From Closterium sp. Naga37s-1 (lineage: Eukaryota > Streptophyta > Zygnematophyceae > Desmidiales > Closteriaceae): 64,000 bases of DNA. The notes beneath the pieces were generated by a model, which saw only the letters and a list, made by a program, of their open reading frames with translations, ran no database searches and was not told where the DNA came from. Positions 19,667 to 30,144 of the stretch are shown one piece after another (position 1 is the stretch's first letter; the number at the start of each line of letters is the position of its first letter). Both the position numbers and the translations under genes were made by a program. The DNA lies in assembly GCA_947471745.1 (NCBI GenBank), contig CANJKZ010000723.1:4877001-4941000 (forward strand). The letters run 5' to 3'.

Positions 19667-20070
19667 AGTGGCATCAGAACACTCCTTCTTAGACGTGACC
19701 TGGCTATAGTGAGCGCACTCGGCCGTCAGGAGGAGGCGATAAAGAGCGAGGCCAGCAGCAGCAGCATCGCAAGACTATCACGCCGATTATGCAGTGCGCT
19801 GTGCAGCATAGGTCTCCCAGTCCGCTGCAGTGGCCAGAGTAGTAAGAGGCATGGGACGCGAGGGGGTAGGCAACTCACCCGAAGTGTGAGCTTATAGGGT
19901 GTTACCATCCTAATGGTCGCTCAAGAGGTGAAGCGTGGCGTGCAACAGCCACATGGAGAAGTCAATCACGTGCCCTTCGTCATCAAAGTGCAGGAGAGCG
20001 TCGCACACCATGACTAAGGCTAGCGAGGTCTAGGCGATAGCTGTTCGGAGCACGTGGTTCAGCTAGCGAG
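19667..20070 (-). pseudogene. Copia gag relic of element C, N-terminal part
   Basis: On the minus strand, LHFDDEGHVIDFSMWLLHA then TLHLLSDH matches the Gag N-terminus of element 1 (VFDAEGRPVKFDTWLDDLHL). Stops and frameshifts follow before the junction with element 2 at 19661. With 11446-12165 it forms one gag cut by the element 2 insertion. Confidence 0.75.
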
Positions 20071-20240
20071 GAGGGTTGGCTAGCAGCGGGCTAGAAGTGG
20101 GCGGCTGGCATGACTGGCGGTAATGGCAGGAGTTAGCAAATGGTAGCAGCAGCTAGAGCAGGAAACACGATGTTGTGGTGGTGCGGTAAGCTGCTGTGGT
20201 GATGGCAGTGGGCGCTAGTGCGGCACCTACAGGCGCTGCC

Positions 20241-20755
20241 GTCATGCCCCGGATATACCCCCAGGTGGGGGTATAAAAAAACATGGAAAAACGGTGGGTG
20301 GGCTTATAATGTGGTTTTTTCTGTAACCCCATGGGGGAAATAAATGACACTTAGAGAATGATGATTTTAAAACATAGAAATGTAGATTTCAGCCTTGCGG
20401 TTTCAATCGAGACTACCAAAAAACAGTTTGCTTTGAAATTCACCGAGAATCTGCCACCCTAGCGAAAATCCCTGCCATCACGTGCTGAAATGTTGCTAAC
20501 ACATGCGCGCCTGTGGCAATTTTGCCAGGCGGGCCAGGGAAGATTTCGCCAGGCACGTCACCGACGATTGCTACTGGCGCGTTAGTGGCGAATTCACTAG
20601 AAAACACAGATTTGAGTAAAATTTCATTGGGTGCGCTTATACGAAGATGATCCAAATTTAGGGTGGGGTATAATCGGCACCTGGCTATAAACCCACTAAT
20701 ACGATTATAAGCGCATGGGTGTAACATGGGCCTGGGGGTATATCCGGGGTATGAC
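20241..20755. mobile_element. MITE-like non-autonomous DNA element
   Basis: 515 bp bounded by 25-bp inverted repeats (20241-20265 and 20731-20755) that match at 24 of 25 positions, with the core CCCCGGATATACCCCCAGG. The interior is AT-richer than the Copia leader around it and has no coding capacity. Both inner flanks contain GCTTATAAT. The target duplication is unclear; TA is possible at the right end, with TG at the left. Confidence 0.75.
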
Positions 20756-21007
20756 AGTACTGTGTGTAGGCGCTAGGGGGACGGCAGTAGGTGCTAGAGC
20801 GGCGGTAGCAGACTCTAGCGTGGCTGTCATCTAGTGCTATCGCAAAGGGAAAGTATATGTGGGGGGTGGGGGGGGAAGGGGGTGGAGGGGGCAACACGCT
20901 GCTGGCGTGTGCATTGGTGGCAGCACTGACGCGCTGGCATGCGTTATGGCGCAGGTTGGCGGGCTCGCATGCACGCTTGCAGCAGCGCGCTCATGGGATG
21001 CTGGTGC

Positions 21008-21380
21008 CAGAATCCCAACCACTAGACCATTGGGATAATAGGGCTTGTTCCAAACGCGGATTAGTGCGCCCATAACCTTCCAGGCTAACATACATGTAAC
21101 CCCCCCTAGGATCAATCGGGGATCCCGTATGCAGGTCTACTGACACCCACCCCACACAGGGAGGACCAGGATAACGCACAGCACATTTGACAGCATGTTC
21201 GTACATGGGGATTCGAAAACGAGACGTTTGCTCTGACTCCATCTCAGAATGTCAACCACTAGACCATTGGGATAAAAGAGCTTGTTACAAATGTGGGTCA
21301 GTGCGTCCGTAACCCTTCATGCTAACATGCATGCAACCCCTCTACGATCAATCGGGGATTTCGCATGCAGGTCTATTGAC
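21008..21380 (-). repeat. tRNA-like SINE fragment, duplicated
   Basis: Two similar units (21008-21144 and 21245-21380, about 80% alike) share a stretch from GCAGGTCTA to CCAACCACTAGACCATTGGG. On the minus strand this holds TGGTCTAGTGG, a good RNA polymerase III A box (21019-21029 and 21256-21266). Downstream of the second unit's A box is GTTTTCGAATCCC (21208-21220), a B-box-like sequence at tRNA-like spacing. It does not fold as a complete tRNA, so I call it a tRNA-derived SINE relic. Confidence 0.6.
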
Positions 21381-21617
21381 AGCTGCGCACTGGTGGGGCG
21401 CAACGCACTGGTGGTGTGGTGCTCTTGCGAGCTGCACACTGGCTGGCAGCAGCGTGCAAGTGTTGCGGCACGCTGGCGGGTGGCGCCAGGGCTGGTGGGC
21501 GCACTGTCGGGCCAACGGGTACTATACGAGGCGGTCTAGGGGTGTGGAAGGTGGGGGGCTAAGATGGTAGGTTTTGGCAAGCGGAAGCGCGAAACCTAAC
21601 CCTATTCGTCGATACCA

Positions 21618-21656
21618 TGTTGAAATGAGAAAGTGATGTCCACTTTATGTCCAGCA
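21618..21656 (-). repeat. LTR end fragment of element C
   Basis: TGTTGAAATGAGAAAGTGAT and onward resembles the start of the element J LTR (TGTCAGAATGAGAAGGATGG). It is cut off by another LTR that begins at 21657. Confidence 0.6.
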
Positions 21657-21791
21657 TGTCAAACTATATCTGTGCTAGTTCTATGTAGGCTATAGTGGGG
21701 TAGCCCATATGGGGTACAACCCAATGTTAGGGTTAGTACTTGTACCAACAATTCGTTCAATGCAATCATTCCTGCTCGTTAGATTCTAACA
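21657..21791 (+). repeat. Copia LTR, element E (135 bp)
   Basis: Begins TGTCAAACTATATC, ends GATTCTAACA, and contains TTAGGGTTAGTACTTGTACC. It is followed by TGCTATCAGAGC, one mismatch from the plant initiator-Met primer site. This is the only place in the window where the CAGAGC part is kept. Confidence 0.85.
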
Positions 21792-22725
21792 TGCTATCAG
21801 AGCGAGAACGCTCCTGGCCTGTGGGCCCACCTGCTTCCACTGCTGTCCTGCCTGTCGCGCGCCCGGGGCGCGGGACGTTTTCTGCCTGCCGCGCGCCCAG
21901 TTTCCTGCCCGCCGCGCGCCTCGGGCGCGCGCGGCGGTTTCGTCGCCCGTCGTGGCACCCCAGGGGCCCGCGCGCTGTCCCCTCCCGTCGCCCGTCGTGG
22001 CGTCCCGGGGGCCCGCGCGCCGCCCCCGCCCGTCGCCCGTCGCGGCGTCCCGGGGGCCCGCACGCCGCCCTGCCCGTCGCCCGTGGCGGCGACCTGGGGG
22101 CCCGCGCGTCGCCCCCTCCCGTCGCCCGTCGCAGCGCCCTGGGGGCTTGCGTGCCGCCCTGCCCGTCGCCCGTCGCAGCGCCCCAGGGACCCGCGCGCCG
22201 CCCCGCTTCCGCTCGCACGCCGCCCCAGTTGCTGCCCGTGTATCTGCCCCACGCCGCACGCGCGCCGCCTGCGTTGGGGGTATGTTGGTGGCGGGTATGG
22301 GGGTGGCGGGTGTGTGAGCCGTCCCCTGCTCCTCCTCCTCCTCCGTCTCCCACTGCTGCAGCTGCCGCTGAGGGGGGTGGGTGTGTGGGAGCCGAGGGAG
22401 TGGCGCTAGGGGGGTGTCATGGGAGTGGAGCTAGGGGTGCAGCAAGGGGTGTGTGAAAGGGGTGTGGGACAGTTGGGGGAGGTTGAGCGGAGGTAGCCGT
22501 CGTGACGTCAGCAGCGCCAATATTCCGGGGCCCTTGCTCCGGTAGCCCAGCGAGCCTGCTGCGCCAGTTGTCCATGGGTCCGTTGCTCCTGCCGCTCGTC
22601 TTAGCCGCGGAGCCAGTTACTCCTGTAGTCCAGGGCCCTTGCTCCAGTAGCCACCGTGCGTGCCGCTCCTGTTGCCCGTGTGTCTGCGGCTTCACCCGTC
22701 GCCTCCTATCTCCACTCCTCTCACA
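21792..22725 (+). mobile_element. Primer site and GC-rich repeat leader of element E
   Basis: Primer-site-like start, then from about 21940 to 22215 an array of units of roughly 50 bases built on CCCGTCGCCCGTCG and TCCCGGGGGCCCGCGCGCCG. Farther right are two copies of GGGCCCTTGCTCC. There is no gag; the element ends where the LTR of element F begins. Long open frames in the array are composition artefacts. Confidence 0.7.
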
Positions 22726-22858
22726 TGTTTGAGTAAGAGGAGAAGGATGGTGTCGACTAGGTCAAGGGGGGGTGCAAGTAGAATGACGAGAGAAAAGTTG
22801 TACCCCCTAAGATGCATCTCACTATAGGCTAAGTAAGAACTTTGAAATAACTTTGACA
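22726..22858 (-). repeat. 3' LTR of element F (133 bp)
   Basis: On the plus strand TGTTTGAGTAAG...ACTTTGACA, followed by CACCCCCATA. It contains TTGTACCCCCTAAG and CACTATAGGCTAAG, in place of the usual CCCTAAC block. Confidence 0.85.
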
Positions 22859-23107
22859 CACCCCCATAGCCTAAGTGAGAGGGATCAGAATGACCAAGAC
22901 AAGCAAATGGTCACAAGACCAGTCAAGCAAGAGAACAAAGCAAAGCTCAGGGTGGATCTCAAGGACACCACACAATCTGAGCACAAGCAAGCGGCCACAA
23001 GGCCAGTTCACATGTAGAGGTATAATAGTAAGGCAGTACACTGATCACAACCTAGCAAGAGGAACATGCAGGTATAAAGATATATATCAGTGTACAACAA
23101 GAGCAAT

Positions 23108-24910
23108 TCAAGCAACCAGAAAGTGAGGCAGAGTGGGCACAAGCCCAAGAGCAATGCAGAAACGCTGATGATCACCAGACCCAAGGGCCTTGGTGAAGAC
23201 ATCAGCAGTGTTGGCCCAAGAGGCCACGTAAGCAAGGCGCAGCTGACCACGCTGCTGCAGCTCACGCGCAAGAAAGTAGCGAAGAGCAATGTGATTCGTT
23301 CTGGGCTCCAGTCTCTGCTCGCGACACAAGGCAAGCATTGCCTTGTTGTCAACGTACAGAACTGGAGGAGAACGAGGCCGCTCCCCCAAGTCGGTCAGCA
23401 GATAGGTCAGCCAGCATAGCTCCTGTGCAGCCATGGCCCCAGCGTAGATCTCGGCCTCACAGCTGCAACCAAGCACAGAAGAAGAACGAGTGGACCTCCA
23501 CGAGACAGAACCAGCGCCAAGACTGAAGGTGTAGCCCTGTGACGAACGCTGAGTCGCCTGGTCGTCGGCCCAAGAAGCGTCAGAGTGTCCTGTGAGGACC
23601 ACTGAACTCCGTCCTCCAAGCACGAGCCCCATGCCCGATGTGCTGCACAAGTAACGCAGTACCCTCTTCGCAACATCAAAGTGCACCTTTCGGTGTCGAC
23701 CAGGTGCCACGTAGCGAGCCAAGAGGCAAAGAGGATACGCGAGGTCAGGTCGTGTGCACGTCATCAGGTACATGAGGCAACCCACAAGCTCTGGGTATGG
23801 ACCACTCAGTTCTACGGACTCGTCCGAAGGTGGAGCTGAGAACGAGTGGCCGGTAGACAGAGGAGTGGGCTGTGGCGAGGACCACGAGAAGCCGAAGTGC
23901 TGAAGGACCTGGTGCATCATGTGTGAATGAGTCAGGGTGATGGTGCGCCGTGCTCTGTCCCGGGTGATTTGCAAGCCAAGATAGCTCCGCAGCTCACCCA
24001 AGTCAGTGCAGGTGTGTCTCTCCTGCAGCTCCGCCTTCACTAGGGCCTGTGCCTCAGTGTCAGCAGTAGCAAAAACCAAGTCGTCGACGTACACGAGGAT
24101 GTAGAACGGCGGCAGAGTAGTGTCGGTGCGTAGAAACAGCGACGGGTCAGCGGTCGAAGGAGCAAACCCAAGAGCCACAAGTATCGTCCTCAGTGCGTCG
24201 TGCCACTCGCGGGGCGCCTGACACAGGCCGTTCACTCGCCGTAGGCTCCACTGGGTACCCTCAGGAAATGACCTAGTGAAGCCCTTTGGACGGCGCAACC
24301 AGATGGCCTCGTGAAGGCTACCCTGTAGGAAAGTTGTGGAGAAGTCGAGGGAGTGCAGTTCGTTGTCGCGCTGTGCTGCAACGTGCAGCAACACCCGAAG
24401 AGTGGTCATCTTCGGGGTAGGGGAGAAGGTCTGAAAGAAGTCGACCCCCGCATGTTGACTGAAGCCTCGAGCAACGTAACGTGCCTTGTAGGCAGGCGAA
24501 GAACCCGGCGGCCGCTTCACTCTGAAAATCCACATGCCAGTGACAATGTTCGCCCCACGTGGGGGAACCTCGTCGACGTAGGTGCCTGTGGACTTCCAGG
24601 AAGCCATCTCTGCGTCCATGGCTGTCTGCCACTGAGAGGAGTACTCACCCGAAATCGCCTCTCTATAAGAGCGCGGGGTGGGGATGTCAAGTGCATCCGG
24701 GTCTCCCTCAGGGGCAAGCAGCATGGTCGCAAGATGGGGCGCAGCGGCCGCAAGGCACTCCAGCTCCTCATGCATGTCCTCAAGAATGTCACAGCCAAGG
24801 GCAGTACAGCCAAGGGCAGTACAGCCAAGGGCAGTCTCACCCCCAACGAACGGAGGACAGGCAGGGACAGGGTCAGAAACGAGGCTCGCAAGGTAGTCTA
24901 GGCGGTACAC
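23108..24910 (-). pseudogene. Element F reverse transcriptase and RNase H
   Basis: 600 open codons. Reverse transcriptase motifs include WIFRVKRPPGSSP, FQTFSPTPKMTTLR and ILVYVDDLVFATAD. RNase H has HSDASWADDQ, CEAEIYAGAMAAQEL and YVDNKAML, ending NTADVFTKALGSGDHQRF. Unlike G and J it keeps the full RLAYVAS segment near the C terminus. It carries a small tandem repeat ALGCT x3 near residue 30. The frame is broken from the upstream linker at about 24900, so it is only part of a polyprotein; the catalytic Asp pair is intact. Confidence 0.9.
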
Positions 24911-27086
24911 GGCAGCAAAGTCAACGATCTCAGCGACAAGGCAGACGCAGCAGGAGACGAGAACGAAGGGTCAGTCACCACCGTAGCAAGAAAGCGAGTT
25001 ACAGTCGGACTGGACGCACGAGCAAGGTCAGACAGAGGGTCGGCAATGTCAGGAAGAGAGGACGCATGAGGTAACGGCGGGACAACACGCTGTGGAACAG
25101 AGGAAGGACGGAGTGTCATATCGTGAGTGCCTGGGACAGCCGGAGCACGCTGACGACGAACACGAGGAACACGAGTAGGGACAGCGGCTCTAGGCTTGGG
25201 CTCAAGGTCAAAGCTAGACTCAGGCTCTCGACGCTCAAGGGTGGAAGCATGAGTCTCAGGCTCTCGACGCTCAGACAGGGACTGTGTCACCGCAGTGTAA
25301 GGAGTAGGAGTAGGCAGTGGGAAGTGTGGTAGCAACGGCGGTTGAAAGTGATCGGCTAGTGGAAACAGTAACCGGGGAGTAGTACCTGCCACAGGGAAGT
25401 CAGTAGCACCTGGCGGAAGACTGAGAAGGTGGCGAAGAGCACCAGCAGCTCCCGTACCTCCAGCACGAGCAGCTCCACCTGCACTCCCAGCAGCACCTCC
25501 AGCACCAGGAGCACCAGCACCTCCATCACCACTAGCTCCGGCAGCTCCAGCACCTCTAACACCAGCAGTACCTCCAGCACCTCCAGTGCCAGGAGCTCCA
25601 TTAGCACCTCCAGCACCTCCACCACCAGTAGTACCACCGGCTCCGGCAGCTCCAGCACCTCTAGTACGAGCACCTCCAGGACCAGCAGCTCCAGCACTTC
25701 CAGTGCCAGCAGCTCCAATAGCACCTCTAGCACCTCCAGCACCAGCAGTTCCACCTGCTTCGGCAGCTCCAGCACCGCTGGTACGAGCACCTCCAGGACC
25801 AGCAGCTCTCGCAACTCCAGCACCACTAGCACCAGCACCTCCAGTGCCAGCAGCTCCAGTACCTCCAGCACCAGCAGCACCTCCAGGACTAGCAGCTCCA
25901 ATACCTCCAGCACCAGCAGCACCTCTTGGACTAGCAGCTTCAGTACCTCCAGCACTAGCAGCAGCTCCAGCACCTCCAGCAGTACCTCCACGACTAGCAG
26001 CTCCAGTACCTCCAGCACCAGCAGCACCTCTAGTACCTCGAGCAGTACCTCCAGTACCTCCAGCACCTCTAGGACTAGTAGCTCCAGCACCAGCAGGGCT
26101 GTACCCTCCACCACCAGGACTGCCTCGCCGAACGACCCAAGCACGAATCGCATGCGGTGAGAGTGTCTCAAGTAGAGCAGGCTGCGGTGGCTGTCCAGCT
26201 CCAGCACCTCCAGTAGTGGTAGCTCTAGCACCTCCAACACCAGAAGCACCTCTAGTACCTCCAGCTCCAGGACCTCCAACAGGATCACCCACAACTCCAC
26301 CGCCACTAGGACTCGCAGCACCCCCAGAGTCAGCACCCCCAGTCGCAGCACCCCCAGGCACAGCACCTCCAGAACCCTCACCCTCTGTCTCAGCACGTGT
26401 AGTCTCAGCTCCAGAGTCCACACCAGCAGGCTGCGGAGGGGGCGAAGACGGTCGAGGCGGAAAACCCGAGGGGGTCTCCAAGCGTGGAGAGCGGCGAGTG
26501 GCCGCTGTGTCGTCCGCAACTGGGTCACCCCCCTCAGCTGGGCCAGAGGAGTCAGAAGAGATCTCCACTGGCTCATCCAAGGGGGGTGGGTCGACCTGAG
26601 ACACACCTGAGGGAGCGAGACCCTGTGGGGGAACGGGGTCTACCGGGGAGGGGACTGGCACCAGGAAGAGGGGTGCTAGGGGAACCGGGTGGGACGCGTG
26701 CGGGTGTAACTGGTAGAAACAGACCGACTCGTCAAAGGTGACGTCCTGGGAGGTGAAGACTCGACGCGAGGGCGGGTGGTAGAACTGCCACGGTGGGGCG
26801 TCAGTGGGGAAGCCAAGGAAGACGCAGCGGAGAGTGTGGGAGGAGAGCTGGTATCGCGAACAAGAGAGAGCGCGCCCCAGACCCGAAAATCTGACGCATC
26901 GCCAGCCTTCCCCGTCCACCGGAGTGTGGGCGAGGTCTCTGGCTCCGAGACACGGGGCCAGAGGTTGAGCTGATGTGCAGCGTATCGGACCGCAAACGGC
27001 CACAGAAAATGGGGAGCTGCTGCATGGATCATGGAGGTACGAGCAACCTCCATGATCAAGCCAAGGCGACGCTCAGCAATCCCATT
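24898..27086 (-). pseudogene. Element F integrase C-terminal part and long Gly/Ala-rich linker
   Basis: The right part reads CVFLGFPTDAPPWQFYHPPS and TSQDVTFDESVCFYQ, the conserved end of the integrase region. It is followed by a linker with hundreds of residues of GAGGT, GAAGAGGTGAA and similar tracts. The linker contains LSPHAIRAWVVRRG, a variant of the QLREWY motif. The antisense frames over this stretch (Ser/Thr-rich, Leu/Val-rich) are artefacts of the repeat. Confidence 0.85.
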
Positions 27087-27835
27087 CTACTGAGGAGAGG
27101 CCGAAAGCGTGAACGTCTGGCGGATGCCCTCGTCTCGACAGAACCCCGCAAGGAGGTCAGAAGAGAACTCACCGCCCCTGTCAGAGTGCAGACGCAGGAC
27201 TGGGAAGTCCTGCTGAAAACGCTCGTGTAGCTGGAGACGAGTAGCACGGATCCATGGGATCAAAACACCGCTGACGTCCGCCTTGCAACGCAAGGGGAAG
27301 ACTCTGGTGTAGCGTGTGTAGTCGTCAACTACCAACAAGAAGTAGCGCTCCTGACTCGTTCCACCGATGGGGGCCGGGCCCCACACGTCCATGTGGAGAG
27401 TCTGCAGAAGAGCGGTGGTCGGAGGAAACTCAGAGGAGTGAGGAGCGGCGCGCTGCCACCCCTCAACGCAAGGAAGACACGGCGGGGCAAGCGAGCGCTG
27501 TAGGGGGGGCAGGGTCCTGGGGAGGCCAGAGACAAGGAGACGGGAGTGCATGCTGCGTAGACGCGGCAGGGAGGGGTGACCAAGACAGTGGTGCCAGCGC
27601 TGAGTCTCGTGCGTGAGTACTCTGCACGAGCAGGACGCAGCAAACTGACCCGACGCAGACGCCCGACTCGACGCGACCACCTGACTTGACTCAGCCACCT
27701 GTGCAGACACAGTGGTTAGTGTGTACAGACTAGACCCAGGCTGTCGAGTGAACGTAGCCAGGTGACAGCCAGTCCGGGAGCACGTACAGATCGCCACACG
27801 CTGCCCTTCAAAAATGAAGTTATCAACCTAGACAT
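27087..27835 (-). pseudogene. Element F GAG-pre-integrase and integrase core
   Basis: RWHHCLGHPSLPRLR and CLPCVEG (zinc-binding region), then LHMDVWGPAPIGG, VVDDYTRYTRVF and HSDRGGEFSSDLL with two integrase Asp residues. A TAG stop (27087-27089) replaces the Gln of SPQQNG just before the catalytic Glu. It is therefore a broken integrase. Confidence 0.88.
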
Positions 27836-28435
27836 CATGAATGGCAGCGTTGCTCTCCAAGTTCGTCAAGAACGTGGGGAGGTGGAGACCTGACAGAGAG
27901 CCAGAGGGAACTGCTGGACAAGGGAGGACCATGGAGGCTCTCGCAACTACTTAGCCCCCAGAGGGGTCAGCCAGTGAGACTGGGACAGGTGCTGTGAGTG
28001 GTGTGACTATGGTGCAATCACGAAAGAAGCAACGTGACGCGCCTGAGTCAAGCGTGAAAGTGTGCAAGACCTGAGCTGAGGCAGGACCTGTGGCAGTAGA
28101 CGCACTAGCACCTAGAGCGTCGGCAGACTCACGGGCACCTAGAGCTGTAGCAGACTCACTAGTACCTGGAGCGGTAGCAGACTCACTAGTACCTGGAGCG
28201 GCAGCAGACTCACTAGAACCGAGAGCAGCAACCGCTATACAACCAGGGACGCACCGCTGAGAACCACAGTTGCGGGGTCGCTGAGGCCACATAAAACCGA
28301 AACCTCCACCACCAGGACGGCCTCGCTGAACAACCCACTCACGAAGCTGCTGAGGGGTGGGGTCGTCCGGGAGGGGCAGTACCCGCTGCTGTCGACCCCT
28401 AGCCGCTGCAACTGCCGAGATAGCGGCCATGACAG
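27836..28435 (-). pseudogene. Element F distal gag and protease
   Basis: PTPQQLREWVVQRGRPGGGG is the Gag copy of the Trp motif. A Ser/Ala-rich repeat (APGTSESAT units) follows, then TFTLDSGASRCFFRD, the protease active site, and SLADPSGG. The Cys/His motif is reduced to CGSQRCVPGC. A stop follows the protease near 27953. Gag residues upstream of the Trp motif are absent. Confidence 0.85.
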
Positions 28436-28489
28436 GCAGTGACGGTCAGTAGTAGGGCCAGCACCTCCAGCACCAGCAGCACTTCTAGT

Positions 28490-28860
28490 ACTCACAGCCG
28501 CCCCTGGACCCTCGAGCAGCTGCCCCTGGACCCAGAGCAGCCGCCCCTGGCCCCTGAAGCAGCCGCCCCTGGTGCAGCCGCCCCTGGACCCTCGAGCAGC
28601 CGCCCCTGGACCCAGAGCAGCCGCCCCTGGCCCCTGAAGCAGCCGCCCCTGGTGCAGCCGCCCCTGGACCCTCGAGCAGCCGCCCCTAGACCCAGAGCAG
28701 CCGCCCCTGGCCCCTGAAGCAGCCGCCCCTGGTGCAGCCGCCCCTGGACTCCGTGCAGCCGCCCCTGGACCCCGCAACGCCGCCCCTGGACCCGCGACGC
28801 CGCCCCTGGACCCCGTGCAGCCGCCCCTGGATCCCGAGACGCGCCTGCACTCGGTGCTGC
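28490..28860 (+). repeat. Leader tandem repeat of element G
   Basis: The unit GCAGCCGCCCCTGGACCC is organised as an 80-base higher-order repeat: CTCGAGCAGC recurs at 28511, 28591 and 28671. Variants with GACGCCGCCCCTGGACC continue to the right. Comparable arrays sit in the leader of each Copia family here. Confidence 0.9.
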
Positions 28861-29163
28861 CACCCCTACCTCACCTCGCGCCTGCCTTCGTGCGCCTACC
28901 GTGCCGCCGCCCGCCGAGCGCCGGCCCACCACTGGTGAGCACCTGCCTTGTTCGCGCGCTGCCGCCCCATCTGCCTGTCTGCCTGCCTGCCTGCCTACCT
29001 GCCTGACTGCCTGCCTGCCTGACTGCCTGCCTGACTGCCTGCCTGCCTGCCGCGCCTGCCCTGTCCGCGCTGCTACTGCTGCTACTGCTACTACTTCTGT
29101 TACTGCTGCTAGGCTGCTGCTGCTGCTACTGCTACTGCTACTACTGCTACTGGCGGTGGCCAG

Positions 29164-30144
29164 ATGCAGCTCCAGCGACGTTCACACGAGTCTCTCACGC
29201 CCCAGCAGCTTAGTGAGTGGTACGCTAGTTGGGGTTGTGGCGGTAGCCGTCGTAGCTGTCGCCCTGGAGCTGGTCAGTTGGGAGCGTCTAGCAGTGGCCA
29301 GCTGCAGCTGCAGCGGCGTCCGCGCGAGACACTCACGTCCCAGCAGCTTCACGAGTGGTATGCTCAGAGTAGAGGGTCGAGGAGTACCGTTCGCTGCCCG
29401 TACGTCATTCGTACAGGTACTCGGACTGGTCAGGCTTGCGGGACGCTTGGTCACACACAGTCCCGCTGCTTCGCCCGTCTGAGCGACGCCTGGCGTACTG
29501 AGTTTGGCGACGAGGCTGAGCTCCCCACCTGGCTGGAGCTGCTTAGGCAGAGGGTAGATATATTTGCTCTTGACTATGATGATATTCTCACTGCCATGTA
29601 TGCATTGCCTACTAGTGCTGACGGTGCCTGTTACCTGTGCGTGCCGCCTGACCCAGGTATAGAGCCTGCTGTTCTAGGTGCTGGTGAGGCTGTTGCTCTA
29701 GGTGCTAGTGCGTCTCCTGCTCTAGGTGCTGGTGAGGCTGCTGCTCTAGGTGCTCATGCGTCTCCTGCTCCAGGTGCTGGTGAGTCTGCTCTCTCTGGTA
29801 CTGCGCCTGCTGAGGCCTTGTACACCTTCACACTTGACTCAGGTGCTTCTCGCTCCTTCTTTCGCGACAGCACCACCCTCACGCCGCTCAGTCGGCCGGT
29901 TCCAGTCTCCCTTGTAGACCCCTCTGGGGGTCCAGTCCTTGCGCACTCCTCCACGGTCCTGCCGTGTCCGGCGGTCCCGTCTGGCTCCCTGTCAGGTCTT
30001 CACCTCCCCTCGTTCTCTACGAACATGGTGGCGGGTTCTGCGCTCCAGGACGCGGGTGTTCACCAGTTCACCCCGGCCTATGAGCGTGTCAGACACTGCA
30101 CTTGTGCTCAGACGGGTCGTCACCTGGCTACCTTCACTCGGTAG
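29164..30144 (+). pseudogene. Element G distal gag and protease
   Basis: 326 open codons ending in a TAG (30142-30144) that replaces Gln of the TRQPG motif. It holds two copies of the Trp-Tyr motif (LTPQQLSEWYASW and LTSQQLHEWYAQS), the Cys/His motif CPYVIRTGTRTGQACG...GHTQSRC, the FALDYDDILTAMYAL helix, AVALGA-type repeats, and the protease site TFTLDSGASRSFFRD. The capsid region of Gag has been lost, and the open frame begins directly after leader-like sequence. Confidence 0.88.

Larger units (their letters stand above)
20071..21617 (-). mobile_element. Leader of Copia relic C, carrying a MITE and SINE fragments
   Basis: Upstream of the gag relic the minus-strand leader has repeats such as GGTAGCAG, GGCGCTAG and GGCGGCAG. 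It is interrupted by the inverted-repeat element at 20241-20755 and by the duplicated tRNA-like unit at 21008-21380. It ends in a primer-site-like TGGTATCGACGAAT (21604-21617, minus strand) next to an LTR end. No gene is seen in this stretch. Confidence 0.65.
22726..28440 (-). mobile_element. Degenerate Copia element F
   Basis: Minus strand: 3' LTR (22726-22858), conserved 3' UTR with GGCCTTGTGGCC and GGTCTTGTGACC hairpins, then RNase H, RT, linker, integrase, protease and the distal part of gag up to about 28440. The capsid part of gag and the 5' LTR are missing. At 28440 it meets the leader repeats of G head to head. Confidence 0.9.

Noticed and set aside
21008..21270. A functional tRNA gene on the minus strand
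   Set aside because: A and B boxes are present but no acceptor or anticodon stem folds around them.
21740..22456. 238-residue Pro/Ala/Arg-rich frame starting inside the E LTR
   Set aside because: It spans LTR, primer site and repeat leader, so it is composition-driven and not a gene.
25356..26606. 416-residue Leu/Val/Glu-rich and 243-residue Ser/Thr-rich frames
   Set aside because: They are alternative readings of the GCTGGAGGTAC-type repeat that encodes the element F linker; no domain or start context.
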